From Pseudomonas sp. HR96 (GTDB lineage: Bacteria > Pseudomonadota > Gammaproteobacteria > Pseudomonadales > Pseudomonadaceae), in the NCBI RefSeq assembly GCF_034059295.1, contig NZ_CP139141.1:3455001-3519000 (forward strand): a DNA stretch of 64,000 nucleotides, in the 5' to 3' direction. This document shows, one piece after another, positions 17,649 through 27,375 of the stretch (the stretch's first letter is position 1; each line of letters opens with the position of its first letter). The notes under the pieces were generated by a model, which was given only the letters and a program-made list of their open reading frames with translations, had not been told where the DNA came from and made no database searches. Position numbers and translations under genes: made by a program.

Positions 17649-17861
17649 ATGGAAAGCGAATTTGGCGAAATGATGATTGCGTTCTCAAGCTTGCAGGACA
17701 GTGATGCGAGCATCGGCTTTAGCGGTGGGTCAGGCGGGTCCGGTGGTGGCGGCGCAAGTGGTGGGTCAGGCGGCGGTGGCAGTTATAAAGGTGGCTCCGG
17801 CGGTTGCGGCGGATGTGGGAGCGGTTGTGGCGGTAATGCCATAAGCTCAACGGACGACTAA
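17649..17861 (+). CDS. mcbA: Microcin B17-like LAP bacteriocin precursor peptide
   Basis: A 70-residue peptide with the two-part layout of a linear azol(in)e-containing precursor. The leader MESEFGEMMIAFSSLQDSDA shares the SEFG start and following hydrophobic stretch with the microcin B17 leader. Next comes a Gly/Ser core ending in SGGCGGCGSGCGGN, very close to the Cys-rich end of the microcin B17 core (GGCGGCSNGCSGGN as I remember it). Serines and three cysteines would be the oxazole/thiazole sites, but no adjacent Ser-Cys pair is present. A good AAGGA precedes the start. Downstream genes match mcbB (stump), mcbE and mcbF. The enzymes needed to modify it are absent here, so it may be unmodified or silent. 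Confidence 0.82.
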   Translation: MESEFGEMMIAFSSLQDSDASIGFSGGSGGSGGGGASGGSGGGGSYKGGSGGCGGCGSGCGGNAISSTDD

Positions 17862-17906
17862 TCCCCCATAGACCTATCCTATAAAAGGCAGGTTTGGAGA
17901 TAGGCC

Positions 17907-18236
17907 ATGCAAATCAAAATGCACAATTATGAAATCATGAACTTCGACTCTCAAGTTTTCGTAAATTCAACGAAAGGCATTTCAAATATCACGTCCGGGC
18001 CAATGGCAGCCTTCCTGTCCGAACTCAGGGGATGTGCGGGCCAAAACATTTCACCTGACCACATTGAAAACGAGCTGGCACGATATGGACTGGATATCGA
18101 ACCTCAATGCTTTTACGCCGCAAATCCAAAATGGTGCCGTTCCCATGACACATATGAAGTCGATCACAAAGCGGGCCACTCACAGAAAGGCACTTTTTAC
18201 TCGGCAGGTGTTAACACTTGCAATGATCTTCCTTAA
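17907..18236 (+). pseudogene. Truncated McbB-like gene: N-terminal RiPP recognition domain only
   Basis: An open frame of 109 residues with GGAG before the ATG. The first 65-70 residues (FDSQVFVNSTKGISNITSGP, AAFLSELRGCAGQNI, DHIENELARYGLD) look like the winged-helix peptide-binding domain at the start of McbB, the leader-binding partner of the cyclodehydratase, which is about 295 residues when complete. After about residue 70 the similarity ends. The frame then runs 92 bases into the permease gene in another phase, producing a meaningless tail. I read this as the 5' stump left by a deletion. Alternatively it is a genuine small stand-alone recognition protein with an odd tail. Confidence 0.65.
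18110..18148 (+). pseudogene. Possible last codons of a deleted YcaO (McbD-like) gene
   Basis: In a third frame the bases before the permease start read LLRRKSKMVPFP then TGA at 18146-18148, overlapping the permease ATG as ATGA. YcaO cyclodehydratases of azole pathways typically end in a proline-rich PxP motif, and mcbD precedes mcbE in microcin B17 loci. This is what a deletion running from inside mcbB to the end of mcbD would leave. The stretch is only about 12 codons, so the reading is inference. Confidence 0.4.
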
Positions 18237-18921
18237 GGAACAACTAAAGGAGCCTATCTCATTCTTCTGGACGCTCATCTCCCCCTGCGCATTATTCTAT
18301 TTTCTAGCGTATGCTCGATATGACGCCTCCTATTTTACCCAGACTTATATGGATGCTGCCTCATGGTTTTATGCATACACTTCAGCCAGTATCGCGCTAT
18401 TCGGAGTAGCGCTGTACTTCGTGGGCCGTCGTGAGGCTGGATTCGTCCGATCATTCATTTACACAACCCGAGCAATATACTTATACATAACGGCGCACCT
18501 CATCTGCCACTCAATTGTCTCACTTGCGTATTGCATTATTTTTTACCTGGCCACCCGTTTTGCTTTTCAAGATGCCAATCCAGCAGAACTCCCAACACTC
18601 ATCCTTCGCTTCTACCTGTGCTTTCTGCTTTTCTGTATTCCGGCGCTGCTTCTGGCCACTTGCCCACTCAGTTTCCGAAACGCCAACACATTATTTTCAA
18701 TGATACTGTTTTCAATGTTATTACTCTCGGCGATCGGTGCCTATCAGCCTCATTGGATTGTTGAGACCATCAACACCCTCAATCCATTTGTCATCGCGAG
18801 TCGTATCATGCGTGAAGGGGTCATCATGATCGAAGCCTTCTGCCTGCTGATTGGCTTTACCTTGGCGATTTATTGCAACGTGAAATACTTCCGGATAAAT
18901 CCAGTTTGGAGTCGATACTGA
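18145..18921 (+). CDS. mcbE: McbE-like ABC-2 type exporter permease
   Basis: A 258-residue integral membrane protein with six hydrophobic helices. It starts at an ATG (18145) that overlaps the TGA of the presumed mcbD remnant. The opening MIFLKEQLKEPISFFWTLISPCALFYFLAY and the later MILFSMLLLSAIGAYQPHW ... LNPFVIASRIMREGV fit ABC-2 permeases such as McbE, which with McbF exports microcin B17 and gives partial self-immunity. An upstream ATG at 18034 is rejected because it lies inside the mcbB stump. Its stop overlaps the next start as TGATG, so the two genes are coupled. The gene is intact and AT-rich relative to the flanking chromosome. Confidence 0.78.
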   Translation: MTHMKSITKRATHRKALFTRQVLTLAMIFLKEQLKEPISFFWTLISPCALFYFLAYARYDASYFTQTYMDAASWFYAYTSASIALFGVALYFVGRREAGFVRSFIYTTRAIYLYITAHLICHSIVSLAYCIIFYLATRFAFQDANPAELPTLILRFYLCFLLFCIPALLLATCPLSFRNANTLFSMILFSMLLLSAIGAYQPHWIVETINTLNPFVIASRIMREGVIMIEAFCLLIGFTLAIYCNVKYFRINPVWSRY

Positions 18922-19637
18922 TGGACAGTGTAGCAGCGCAAAGCCTATGGTTTGCCTACCCTGGCAGACAGATTCTCTCTGACGCGACATTGACTGTCCC
19001 CTCAGCTCAAGTCACCGGCTTGCTCGGGTCCAACGGTGCGGGCAAGACCACGTTTTTCGACCTGATATGTGGCATACGGACGGCTCAAGCAGGCCAACTT
19101 CAGATGAGCGGCCAGACCTGTCTCTATCTATCGCAGGTCATTACAGCCTCGCCTGTCCTGCAGATGGAGGACGCTTTCAGAATGATGGCGGCTCTGACCG
19201 CATACCGGAATGTGGATCTGGAAGAGGTGATCGAAAAACTGGCTTTGTGGTCATCGGAGTTGGTCGGCAGATACACTGCCCTTTGGCATAAAAAGTCAGC
19301 AGTGTGCAGCTACGGCGAGGTTCGGTGGTTTTTTTCCACATCGTTACTGGCGATTGGGGCGGATCTGATCCTGCTCGATGAACCCACCGCAGGAGTCGAT
19401 CCCGAGTGTAGACACTACACCTGGCAATGTATCAAAGCGGCAGCGAGAGAAGGCACAGCTGTATTGGTCTCCTCCCACAACGTGCAGGAAATCGTCGAAC
19501 ACACAGATGCTTTTCATATGCTCGCCAACCAGCGCTTCACCCGTTTCTCTTCGGGCGAGGAATATATGAATTACTACCGTTCACAGTCATTGGATGAAGC
19601 CTTTATCCAGGCCGGCAAACACGTCCTCGCGGGTTGA
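18921..19637 (+). CDS. mcbF: McbF-like ABC exporter ATP-binding protein
   Basis: A 238-residue ABC ATPase, close in size to McbF. Walker A is GSNGAGKTT, Walker B LILLDEPTAGVDPE, the switch histidine is in VSSHNVQEIV and the Q-loop is YLSQ. The signature is degenerate: CSYGEVRWF stands where LSGGQ-R is usual. That is seen in some exporter ATPases but could also mean slow or altered hydrolysis. It is translated by TGATG coupling with the permease. No mcbG-like pentapeptide immunity gene follows; the next gene, 48 bases on, is convergent and unrelated. Confidence 0.82.
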   Translation: MDSVAAQSLWFAYPGRQILSDATLTVPSAQVTGLLGSNGAGKTTFFDLICGIRTAQAGQLQMSGQTCLYLSQVITASPVLQMEDAFRMMAALTAYRNVDLEEVIEKLALWSSELVGRYTALWHKKSAVCSYGEVRWFFSTSLLAIGADLILLDEPTAGVDPECRHYTWQCIKAAAREGTAVLVSSHNVQEIVEHTDAFHMLANQRFTRFSSGEEYMNYYRSQSLDEAFIQAGKHVLAG

Positions 19638-19685
19638 GCCGAGAGTGGCTGCCGCCGGCCGGATGCATCATCGGGCCTGGCGCCC

Positions 19686-20516
19686 TCAGCCGCCGAAATC
19701 CGCTGTCCAGTAGATGCCCGCATCGCTCTTCGGATCGGTGCCATAGCCCACTCCGAGTTCCTTGAACGCCGGGTTCATCAAGTTGGCGCAATGCCCGGGG
19801 CTGGCGATCCAGCCGTCCACCACTTTGCGCGCGCTGTCATAGCCGGCGGCGATGTTTTCGCCGACCTGCTGGCCAGCGTAGCCCGCCAACTCGGCGCGAT
19901 CACCCGGGGTGCTGCCGTCACGGCCCTGGTGGTCGAAGTAATTGAGGTTGGCCATGTTGCGCGAGTAGGCGTCGGCCACGCTGGCCAGGGTGGCGTTCCA
20001 GTTCAGCGGTGGCGCGGCGCCGAACGCTTGCGCGCCGCACTGGCGCGGCTGGGCGCGGGCGCTGTTGATCATCGCCAACACCTTGCGCCCTTCGGCCTGG
20101 GAGGCTTCCAGTTTGCCGGCCAGCAAGGGGCGGCCGAGCACGATGCGCCATTCGCGGTCATCACGGCTGACGCCGATGTTGATGAACTGCGGGTCGAGCA
20201 CCACCTGGCAGAAGCTTTCCTGCACCACTTGCAAGGCCGACGCGGCGTCGCGCGGGCCCGACAGGGTGATCGCCCGCACGTTGGCCATCGGGTAGCGCGC
20301 CTGGGCCATGGCCGCGCGCAGGTCGACCTTGCCGGTGGCGGGCAGAATCAGCCGGGTATCCAGCGACAGCGGGGGCAGCTCGGGCGAGGCCTGGCTGCCG
20401 CACTTCTGCACCTGGCCACGATAGGCGTTGATCGAGTCGGCCAGTTGGCTTTCCTCTGAAGCGACAGCGGCGCTGCTGACGGTCGCCGCCAGCAGCAGCA
20501 AGACAGGTCGAAGCAT
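19686..20516 (-). CDS. Secreted CAP (SCP/PR1-like) domain protein
   Basis: A 276-residue exported protein. The signal peptide is MLRPVLLLLAATVSSAAVAS. A first domain of about 110 residues (INAYRGQVQKCG, TGKVDLRAAMAQARYPMANV) is followed by a CAP domain from about residue 145 (INSARAQPRQCG, LASVADAYSRNMANLNYFDH, GENIAAGYDSARKVVDGWIA, SPGHCANLMNPAFKELGVGYG). The start at 20516 follows AAGGA. It lies downstream of, and on the same strand as, the AraC gene (62 bases apart). The role of bacterial CAP proteins is mostly unknown. Confidence 0.88.
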   Translation of the reverse strand: MLRPVLLLLAATVSSAAVASEESQLADSINAYRGQVQKCGSQASPELPPLSLDTRLILPATGKVDLRAAMAQARYPMANVRAITLSGPRDAASALQVVQESFCQVVLDPQFINIGVSRDDREWRIVLGRPLLAGKLEASQAEGRKVLAMINSARAQPRQCGAQAFGAAPPLNWNATLASVADAYSRNMANLNYFDHQGRDGSTPGDRAELAGYAGQQVGENIAAGYDSARKVVDGWIASPGHCANLMNPAFKELGVGYGTDPKSDAGIYWTADFGG

Positions 20517-20577
20517 TGTAGGTCCTTGCATGATGGGTGGGCGCAGCCCTGCAGGAGCGGGCGCGCCCGGAAAAAGC

Positions 20578-21483
20578 TCAGCGCGACGCCAAGGTTTCAC
20601 GCGGGCTTTCCAGAAACAGTTGGCGATAGGACTCGGCAAAACGCCCAAGGTGCCAGAACGAATAGCTCATGGCGACCTCAGCCACCGTGCCTTGCCCCGG
20701 GCGCAGGCGCAATAGGGCCTGGCGCGCCAGGTTCAGGCGATGGTGACGCAGCCAGGCGCTGGGCGGCATGCCCACGCATTCGGCGAAGGCCTGGCGCAGA
20801 TGCTGAAAGGACGTGCCGGCGGCGCTGGCCAGCTGCAGCGCACTGAAATGCTCGGTGGGATAGGCGTTGACCAGTTCGAACACCCGCTGCACCACGCGCC
20901 GGTGGCCGGCCATGTGGCGCGCCTGATGGCTGCTGCGCTGGGCCTCGGAACATTCCAGCACGTACAGGCAGTCGTCCACCAACTGGCGCGACAGCGACGC
21001 GGCCTGCTCGCCGTCCGGCTGCTCGATACCCCCCAGCCACTTGCTCAACCAGCGACTGAACAGGCTGCCGTGGCCGGACTTGAGCGGCGTCAGCAACAGG
21101 TCTTCCCAGGGGCAATCGGGGCTGGGCGGGCCCAGGGCGGCCAGCTGGATGACCACGGCGATCTCGCGGTAGTGCTCCGGGGTCACCCAGAGGTTGCGGG
21201 TGTTGCCATCGAGCAGGTAGAAGCTGCCTTCGTTCATGTCGAAGCTGAACACCAGGGCATCGCTCGGCGCCTGGTAGTACTGCTCGATCCGCGTGTTCAT
21301 GCGCTCTTCGTAGACCTGCACCGGGCCCAGTTCGGCCTGCACCAGGCGCCCATGAAACTGCCCTGCGGACATCTGCGCGTAATGCAGTTGCCAGCCTTCG
21401 CTGCCCTGCTCCTGCTGTTCGGCGCAGGAGGTTTCCAGGCGTCTGACGCACACCGGTCTGGCGTCGCTGGAGGGAGCTGTCAT
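20578..21483 (-). CDS. AraC family transcriptional regulator
   Basis: A 301-residue regulator with a C-terminal AraC double HTH (FSALQLASAAGTSFQHLRQAFAECVGMPPSAWL and GTVAEVAMSYSFWHLGRFAESYRQLF). The N-terminal domain, reading DALVFSFDMNEGSFYLLDGNTR, is a ligand-binding barrel of the type found in EutR-like activators. Divergent transcription from the gamma-glutamyl-amine module (21704-25554), with a 220-base shared promoter region, makes it the likely activator of that module. The start at 21483 follows AGGT. Confidence 0.9.
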   Translation of the reverse strand: MTAPSSDARPVCVRRLETSCAEQQEQGSEGWQLHYAQMSAGQFHGRLVQAELGPVQVYEERMNTRIEQYYQAPSDALVFSFDMNEGSFYLLDGNTRNLWVTPEHYREIAVVIQLAALGPPSPDCPWEDLLLTPLKSGHGSLFSRWLSKWLGGIEQPDGEQAASLSRQLVDDCLYVLECSEAQRSSHQARHMAGHRRVVQRVFELVNAYPTEHFSALQLASAAGTSFQHLRQAFAECVGMPPSAWLRHHRLNLARQALLRLRPGQGTVAEVAMSYSFWHLGRFAESYRQLFLESPRETLASR

Positions 21484-21703
21484 CAAGGTACCTGCTGGCC
21501 AGGATCAGGGTGGAAAACGTCGCGGGTCGAACGCCGCAGCGGCGACGATAACAGCGCCGCCGAATGCCTACAAGCACCGTCGGCTACCGCGTCCAGCACT
21601 GCTCGAGCACTACAATGGGGCAAATCGTCGCGGCGAAAGTGGATAGACCGGTTACCGTCGATCACCCAGGCTGGGGGCGTCAATACCGACCCCCAGAGGC
21701 TCC

Positions 21704-24245
<2,542 letters not shown>

Positions 24246-24273
24246 GGCGGTAACGGTGAGGAGCACCGCAAGC

Positions 24274-25554
24274 ATGTCCTACATCAATACCTACTACAGC
24301 GCGACCACCGAACCGGGCCCTGCGCGGCCCGGCGTGCAGGGCCAGGTCGACGCCGACGTGTGCGTGGTCGGCGGCGGTCTGACCGGGGTCAATACCGCGC
24401 TCGAACTGGCCGAGCGTGGGCTCTCGGTGGTGCTGCTGGAGGCCCGGCGCATCGGCTGGGCCGCCAGCGGGCGCAATGGCGGGCAGCTGATCCGTGGGCT
24501 GGGCCACGATATCGAGCACCTGCGCGGGCGCCTCGGCGACGATGGCGTGCGCTTCATGCAGCAGGCCGGTTTCGAGTCGGTGGAGATTGTGCGCCAGCGT
24601 ATCGAGCGTCATGCCATCGACTGCGACCTGCGCTGGGGCTACTGCGACCTGGCCAACACACCCGCGCACTGGCGCGGGTTGCAGGCCGAGCAGCAGAACC
24701 TGCTGGCGCAAGGCTATCGCCACAAGCTGCAGCTGGTAGCGCCGCAGCGGATGCATGAGGTGGTGGATTCAGCGGCCTATGCCGGCGGCCTGATCGACAT
24801 GGGCTCGGGTCACCTGCACCCGCTCAAGCTGTTGCTGGGCGAGGCCGCAGCTGCCGAAGCGCAGGGCGCGCGGCTGTTCGAGAACAGCGCGGTGCGGCGG
24901 ATCGTGCATGGGCCGCAGGTTGAGGTGCACACTGACCAGGGCTGCGTGCGGGCCGGGCAGTTGGTGCTCGGTTGCGATGCGTTTCTCGACGACCTCGAAC
25001 CGAGCCTGAGCGGCAAGGTGCTGGCCGCCGGCAGCTATGTCATCGCCACCGAACCCCTCGGTCAGGCCCGGGCCGAGCAGTTGATCCCGCAGAACCTGGC
25101 GCTCTGCGACCAGCGCGTGACCGTGGATTACTACCGGCGCACCAGCGACCACCGCCTGCTGTTCGGCGGCGCTTGCCACTACTCCGGCCGTGACCCGGCC
25201 GACATCGGCCAGTACATGCGCGGCAAGATGGAGAAGGTCTTCCCGCAGCTGCGCGGGGTCGGCATCGACCATGCCTGGAGCGGACTGATCGGCATCGGCG
25301 CCAACCGCTTCCCGCAGATCGGCCGTCTCAAGGCCCAACGCAACGTGTTCTATGCCCAGGGCTATTCCGGCCATGGCCTGAACGTGACCCACTATGCCGC
25401 GCGGGTACTCGCCGACGCGATCGCCGCCAATGACCAGCGCGCGCTGGAGCTGTTCGAACGCGTGCCCCACCGCACCTTCCCGGGCGGCAAGGCGCTGCGC
25501 TCACCGCTGCTGGCGCTGGGGATGTTGTGGTATCGGATGAAGGAGTGGGTTTGA
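24274..25554 (+). CDS. FAD-dependent oxidoreductase (gamma-glutamylputrescine oxidase/PuuB-like)
   Basis: A 426-residue DAO-family flavoprotein. The N-terminal FAD motif VCVVGGGLTGVNTALELAERG ends with the glutamate in VVLLEA. SGRNGGQLIRGLGHD and the C-terminal QGYSGHGLNVTHYAARVLADAI are characteristic of PuuB-like enzymes, which oxidise gamma-glutamyl-amines to aldehydes with release of ammonia and H2O2. It completes the ligase plus oxidase pair of a gamma-glutamylation pathway; an aldehyde dehydrogenase is not in the vicinity. The start at 24274 follows GAGGAGC. Confidence 0.9.
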   Translation: MSYINTYYSATTEPGPARPGVQGQVDADVCVVGGGLTGVNTALELAERGLSVVLLEARRIGWAASGRNGGQLIRGLGHDIEHLRGRLGDDGVRFMQQAGFESVEIVRQRIERHAIDCDLRWGYCDLANTPAHWRGLQAEQQNLLAQGYRHKLQLVAPQRMHEVVDSAAYAGGLIDMGSGHLHPLKLLLGEAAAAEAQGARLFENSAVRRIVHGPQVEVHTDQGCVRAGQLVLGCDAFLDDLEPSLSGKVLAAGSYVIATEPLGQARAEQLIPQNLALCDQRVTVDYYRRTSDHRLLFGGACHYSGRDPADIGQYMRGKMEKVFPQLRGVGIDHAWSGLIGIGANRFPQIGRLKAQRNVFYAQGYSGHGLNVTHYAARVLADAIAANDQRALELFERVPHRTFPGGKALRSPLLALGMLWYRMKEWV

Positions 25555-25606
25555 GTCGCGGCGCGGTGACGGGCCCGGGTGGTGACACCGGGCCCGAAAA
25601 GCCCGA

Positions 25607-25900
25607 TCAGTGGGTAGCAATCGAATGCGCATGGAGCTCAATCCCCAAGGCATGCAAGACCTTGAGTACCGTCTCGAACCGTGGTTTGGCCCCAGGCGCA
25701 AAAGCTTTATACAAACTCTCGCGCCCCATGCCGGTCTGGCGGGCGATCTGCGCCATGCCTTTCGCCTTGGCCACATACCCCAATGCTCTGAGAAGCTCGT
25801 CGCTGTCTGCGTCAGCCAATACCTGGGAGAGGTATTCGTTAATGGCTTCATCGCTGTCAAGCAACGCGGCCATATCAAAAGTGGTCAATGTCTGGGTCAT
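25607..25900 (-). CDS. higA: HigA/COG3636-type antitoxin, now without its toxin
   Basis: A 97-residue DNA-binding antitoxin. The C-terminal half is the HTH region GYVAKAKGMAQIARQTGMGRESLYKAF, and the start FDMAALLDSDEAINEYL is typical of addiction-module antidotes paired with Gp49/HigB-like toxins. AAGGAGGT lies just upstream of the ATG, inside the remains of the toxin gene, and the ATG overlaps that gene's TGA (ATGA), the usual toxin-antitoxin coupling. The toxin is reduced to its last codons, so this is an orphan antitoxin, probably still able to bind its operator. Confidence 0.88.
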   Translation of the reverse strand: MTQTLTTFDMAALLDSDEAINEYLSQVLADADSDELLRALGYVAKAKGMAQIARQTGMGRESLYKAFAPGAKPRFETVLKVLHALGIELHAHSIATH

Positions 25901-25983
25901 GTTCCGACCTCCTTCGCCAATTGCCGTGCACGCCTGATATCGGCGTCCTGTGTTGAACAGCGATGTTCGCTTGCCCAGATAAT
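25897..25983 (-). pseudogene. 3' remnant of a HigB/Gp49-like toxin gene
   Basis: In the frame ending at the TGA that overlaps the antitoxin ATG, the sequence reads STQDADIRRARQLAKEVGT. This is the standard C-terminal end of RelE-like Gp49/HigB toxins (normally after CGGDK). Upstream, only a few unrelated codons separate it from a stop. About 70-80 residues of toxin, including its catalytic core, are missing. The deletion was clean: promoter/operator and antitoxin remain. Confidence 0.72.
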
Positions 25984-25995
25984 TCATTGCGCAAA

Positions 25996-26011
25996 CGTAT
26001 CCTTTTGGATA
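25996..26011. promoter_or_regulatory. Perfect palindrome, probable HigA operator
   Basis: GTATCCTTTTGGATAC is a perfect 6-bp inverted repeat with a 4-base centre, just upstream of the toxin remnant. HigA-type antitoxins repress their own operon at palindromes of this kind, so this is the likely autoregulatory site of the orphan antitoxin. Confidence 0.55.
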
Positions 26012-26053
26012 CAGATCAGCAATGAGTCAAATTGACCAAAAGCAGCCCTGCCC

Positions 26054-26524
26054 TCAAAGCCCCAGATCCGACAACCCCGGATGCTCATCCGGCCGGCGGC
26101 CCTGCGGCCAGTGGAATTTGCGGTCGGCCTCCTCGATCGGCAAGTCATTGATGCAGGCAAAGCGCCGCGCCATCAGGCCGTCCTCGTTGAACTCCCAATT
26201 CTCGTTGCCGTAGGAACGGAACCAGTTGCCCGAGTCGTCATGCCATTCGTAGGCATAGCGCACGGCGATGCGGTTGTCGCTGAAGGCCCAGAGCTCTTTG
26301 ATCAGCCGGTAATCCAGCTCCTTGCGCCATTTTCGTTCGAGGAAAGCCTGGGCTTCGGCGCGATTGTTGACAAACTCGGCGCGGTTGCGCCACTGAGTGT
26401 CCTCGGTGTAGGCCAGCGCGACCTTCTGCGGGTTGCGGCTGTTCCAGCCGTCTTCGGCCAGGCGCACTTTCTCGAGGGCGGTTTCGCGGGTGAAGGGCGG
26501 CAAGGGGGGACGGGTCGACGACAT
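26054..26524 (-). CDS. SnoaL-like (NTF2 fold) DUF1348 protein
   Basis: A 156-residue cytosolic protein of the DUF1348 family. The characteristic blocks are [72 protein letters not shown] and [14 protein letters not shown]. The fold is a cone-shaped NTF2/SnoaL barrel; no biochemical function is firmly known. It stands alone between the antitoxin locus and the two-component pair. Confidence 0.9.
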   Translation of the reverse strand: MSSTRPPLPPFTRETALEKVRLAEDGWNSRNPQKVALAYTEDTQWRNRAEFVNNRAEAQAFLERKWRKELDYRLIKELWAFSDNRIAVRYAYEWHDDSGNWFRSYGNENWEFNEDGLMARRFACINDLPIEEADRKFHWPQGRRPDEHPGLSDLGL

Positions 26525-26682
26525 GGCAGAGCCTCCGGGTGGCGATGGAATGGATGGCGATCAGACGAAGAATGACCGATGCACTGCAAAACCTGTAGCC
26601 TGGGCAGTGTAAATAATCATCTGCGGGTTCTGCTCGCTCAATCACTTGCCCGTCGCTATCGTGGCCAGTCCGCTGCGCCAGG

Positions 26683-27375
26683 CTAAGGCAGGTGCAGCAT
26701 GAAGTAACCGCCCCCCAGCCCGCCGCCATTGGCCAGTTCGATACGTCCCGGCACGCCGCCACGCTGATGGCGTTCGGCGATGCGCGCGGCAAAATACAGC
26801 CCCAGCCCGGTGCTGCCACTGACCGGGTTGATGCCCTGCACCGCATGGGACTGACTCTCGATCAGCCGCGGCGGATAGCCCGGGCCGTCGTCGTTGACGC
26901 CGATGAGCATGCCGCCGCCCTCCTCGCGCACGCTGATGACGATGGCCTGGCGGGCGAAGCGGATGGCGTTGATCAGCACGTTGCCGACCACCGAGCCAAT
27001 CAGCTCGCGGTCGAAAAAGCCCAGCGGGCACAGCGGGTCGACTTCGTAGCTGGCCTCGATGCCGCGGCTTTGCAGCACGTCGGCGTGGGACGCCAGCTGC
27101 GCCTCGATGAAGTCGTCCATCTCGTGGTAGTCCGGCTGCAGCGGCAGCTGGTCGACGCCCAGTTTGTAAAGGCCCAGCAGCTGCACCATCATGCCGTTGA
27201 GGTTGGCGAACTCGTAGTCGATGACCGCGCGTTCGGCGCTGTGCTGCTGAGCCTCGGGCAGGCGCCCGAACCACTCGTTCTGCGCCTGCATGACGGTGGC
27301 CAGGGAGTTTTTCATGTCGTGCACGGTCGAGGCGATGACCATGGAAAAATCCAGACCCGGCTGCTTGTCATTCAT
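26683..27375 (-). CDS. Sensor histidine kinase (cytosolic, no membrane segment)
   Basis: A 230-residue kinase without N-terminal sensor or membrane helix. The phospho-acceptor is in VIASTVHDMKNSLATVM. The ATPase domain shows the N-box VVGNVLINAIRFA, G1 NDDGPGY and G2 GSTGLGLYFAARIAE. The ATG at 27375 overlaps the stop of the response regulator gene as ATGA, so the two are coupled. It is likely to act on, or be scaffolded by, that regulator. Confidence 0.9.
   Translation of the reverse strand: MNDKQPGLDFSMVIASTVHDMKNSLATVMQAQNEWFGRLPEAQQHSAERAVIDYEFANLNGMMVQLLGLYKLGVDQLPLQPDYHEMDDFIEAQLASHADVLQSRGIEASYEVDPLCPLGFFDRELIGSVVGNVLINAIRFARQAIVISVREEGGGMLIGVNDDGPGYPPRLIESQSHAVQGINPVSGSTGLGLYFAARIAERHQRGGVPGRIELANGGGLGGGYFMLHLP

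Noticed and set aside
18034..18144. Upstream extension of the exporter permease
   Set aside because: It lies inside the mcbB-like sequence in another frame; the ATG at 18145 has the ATGA overlap and the expected N-terminus.
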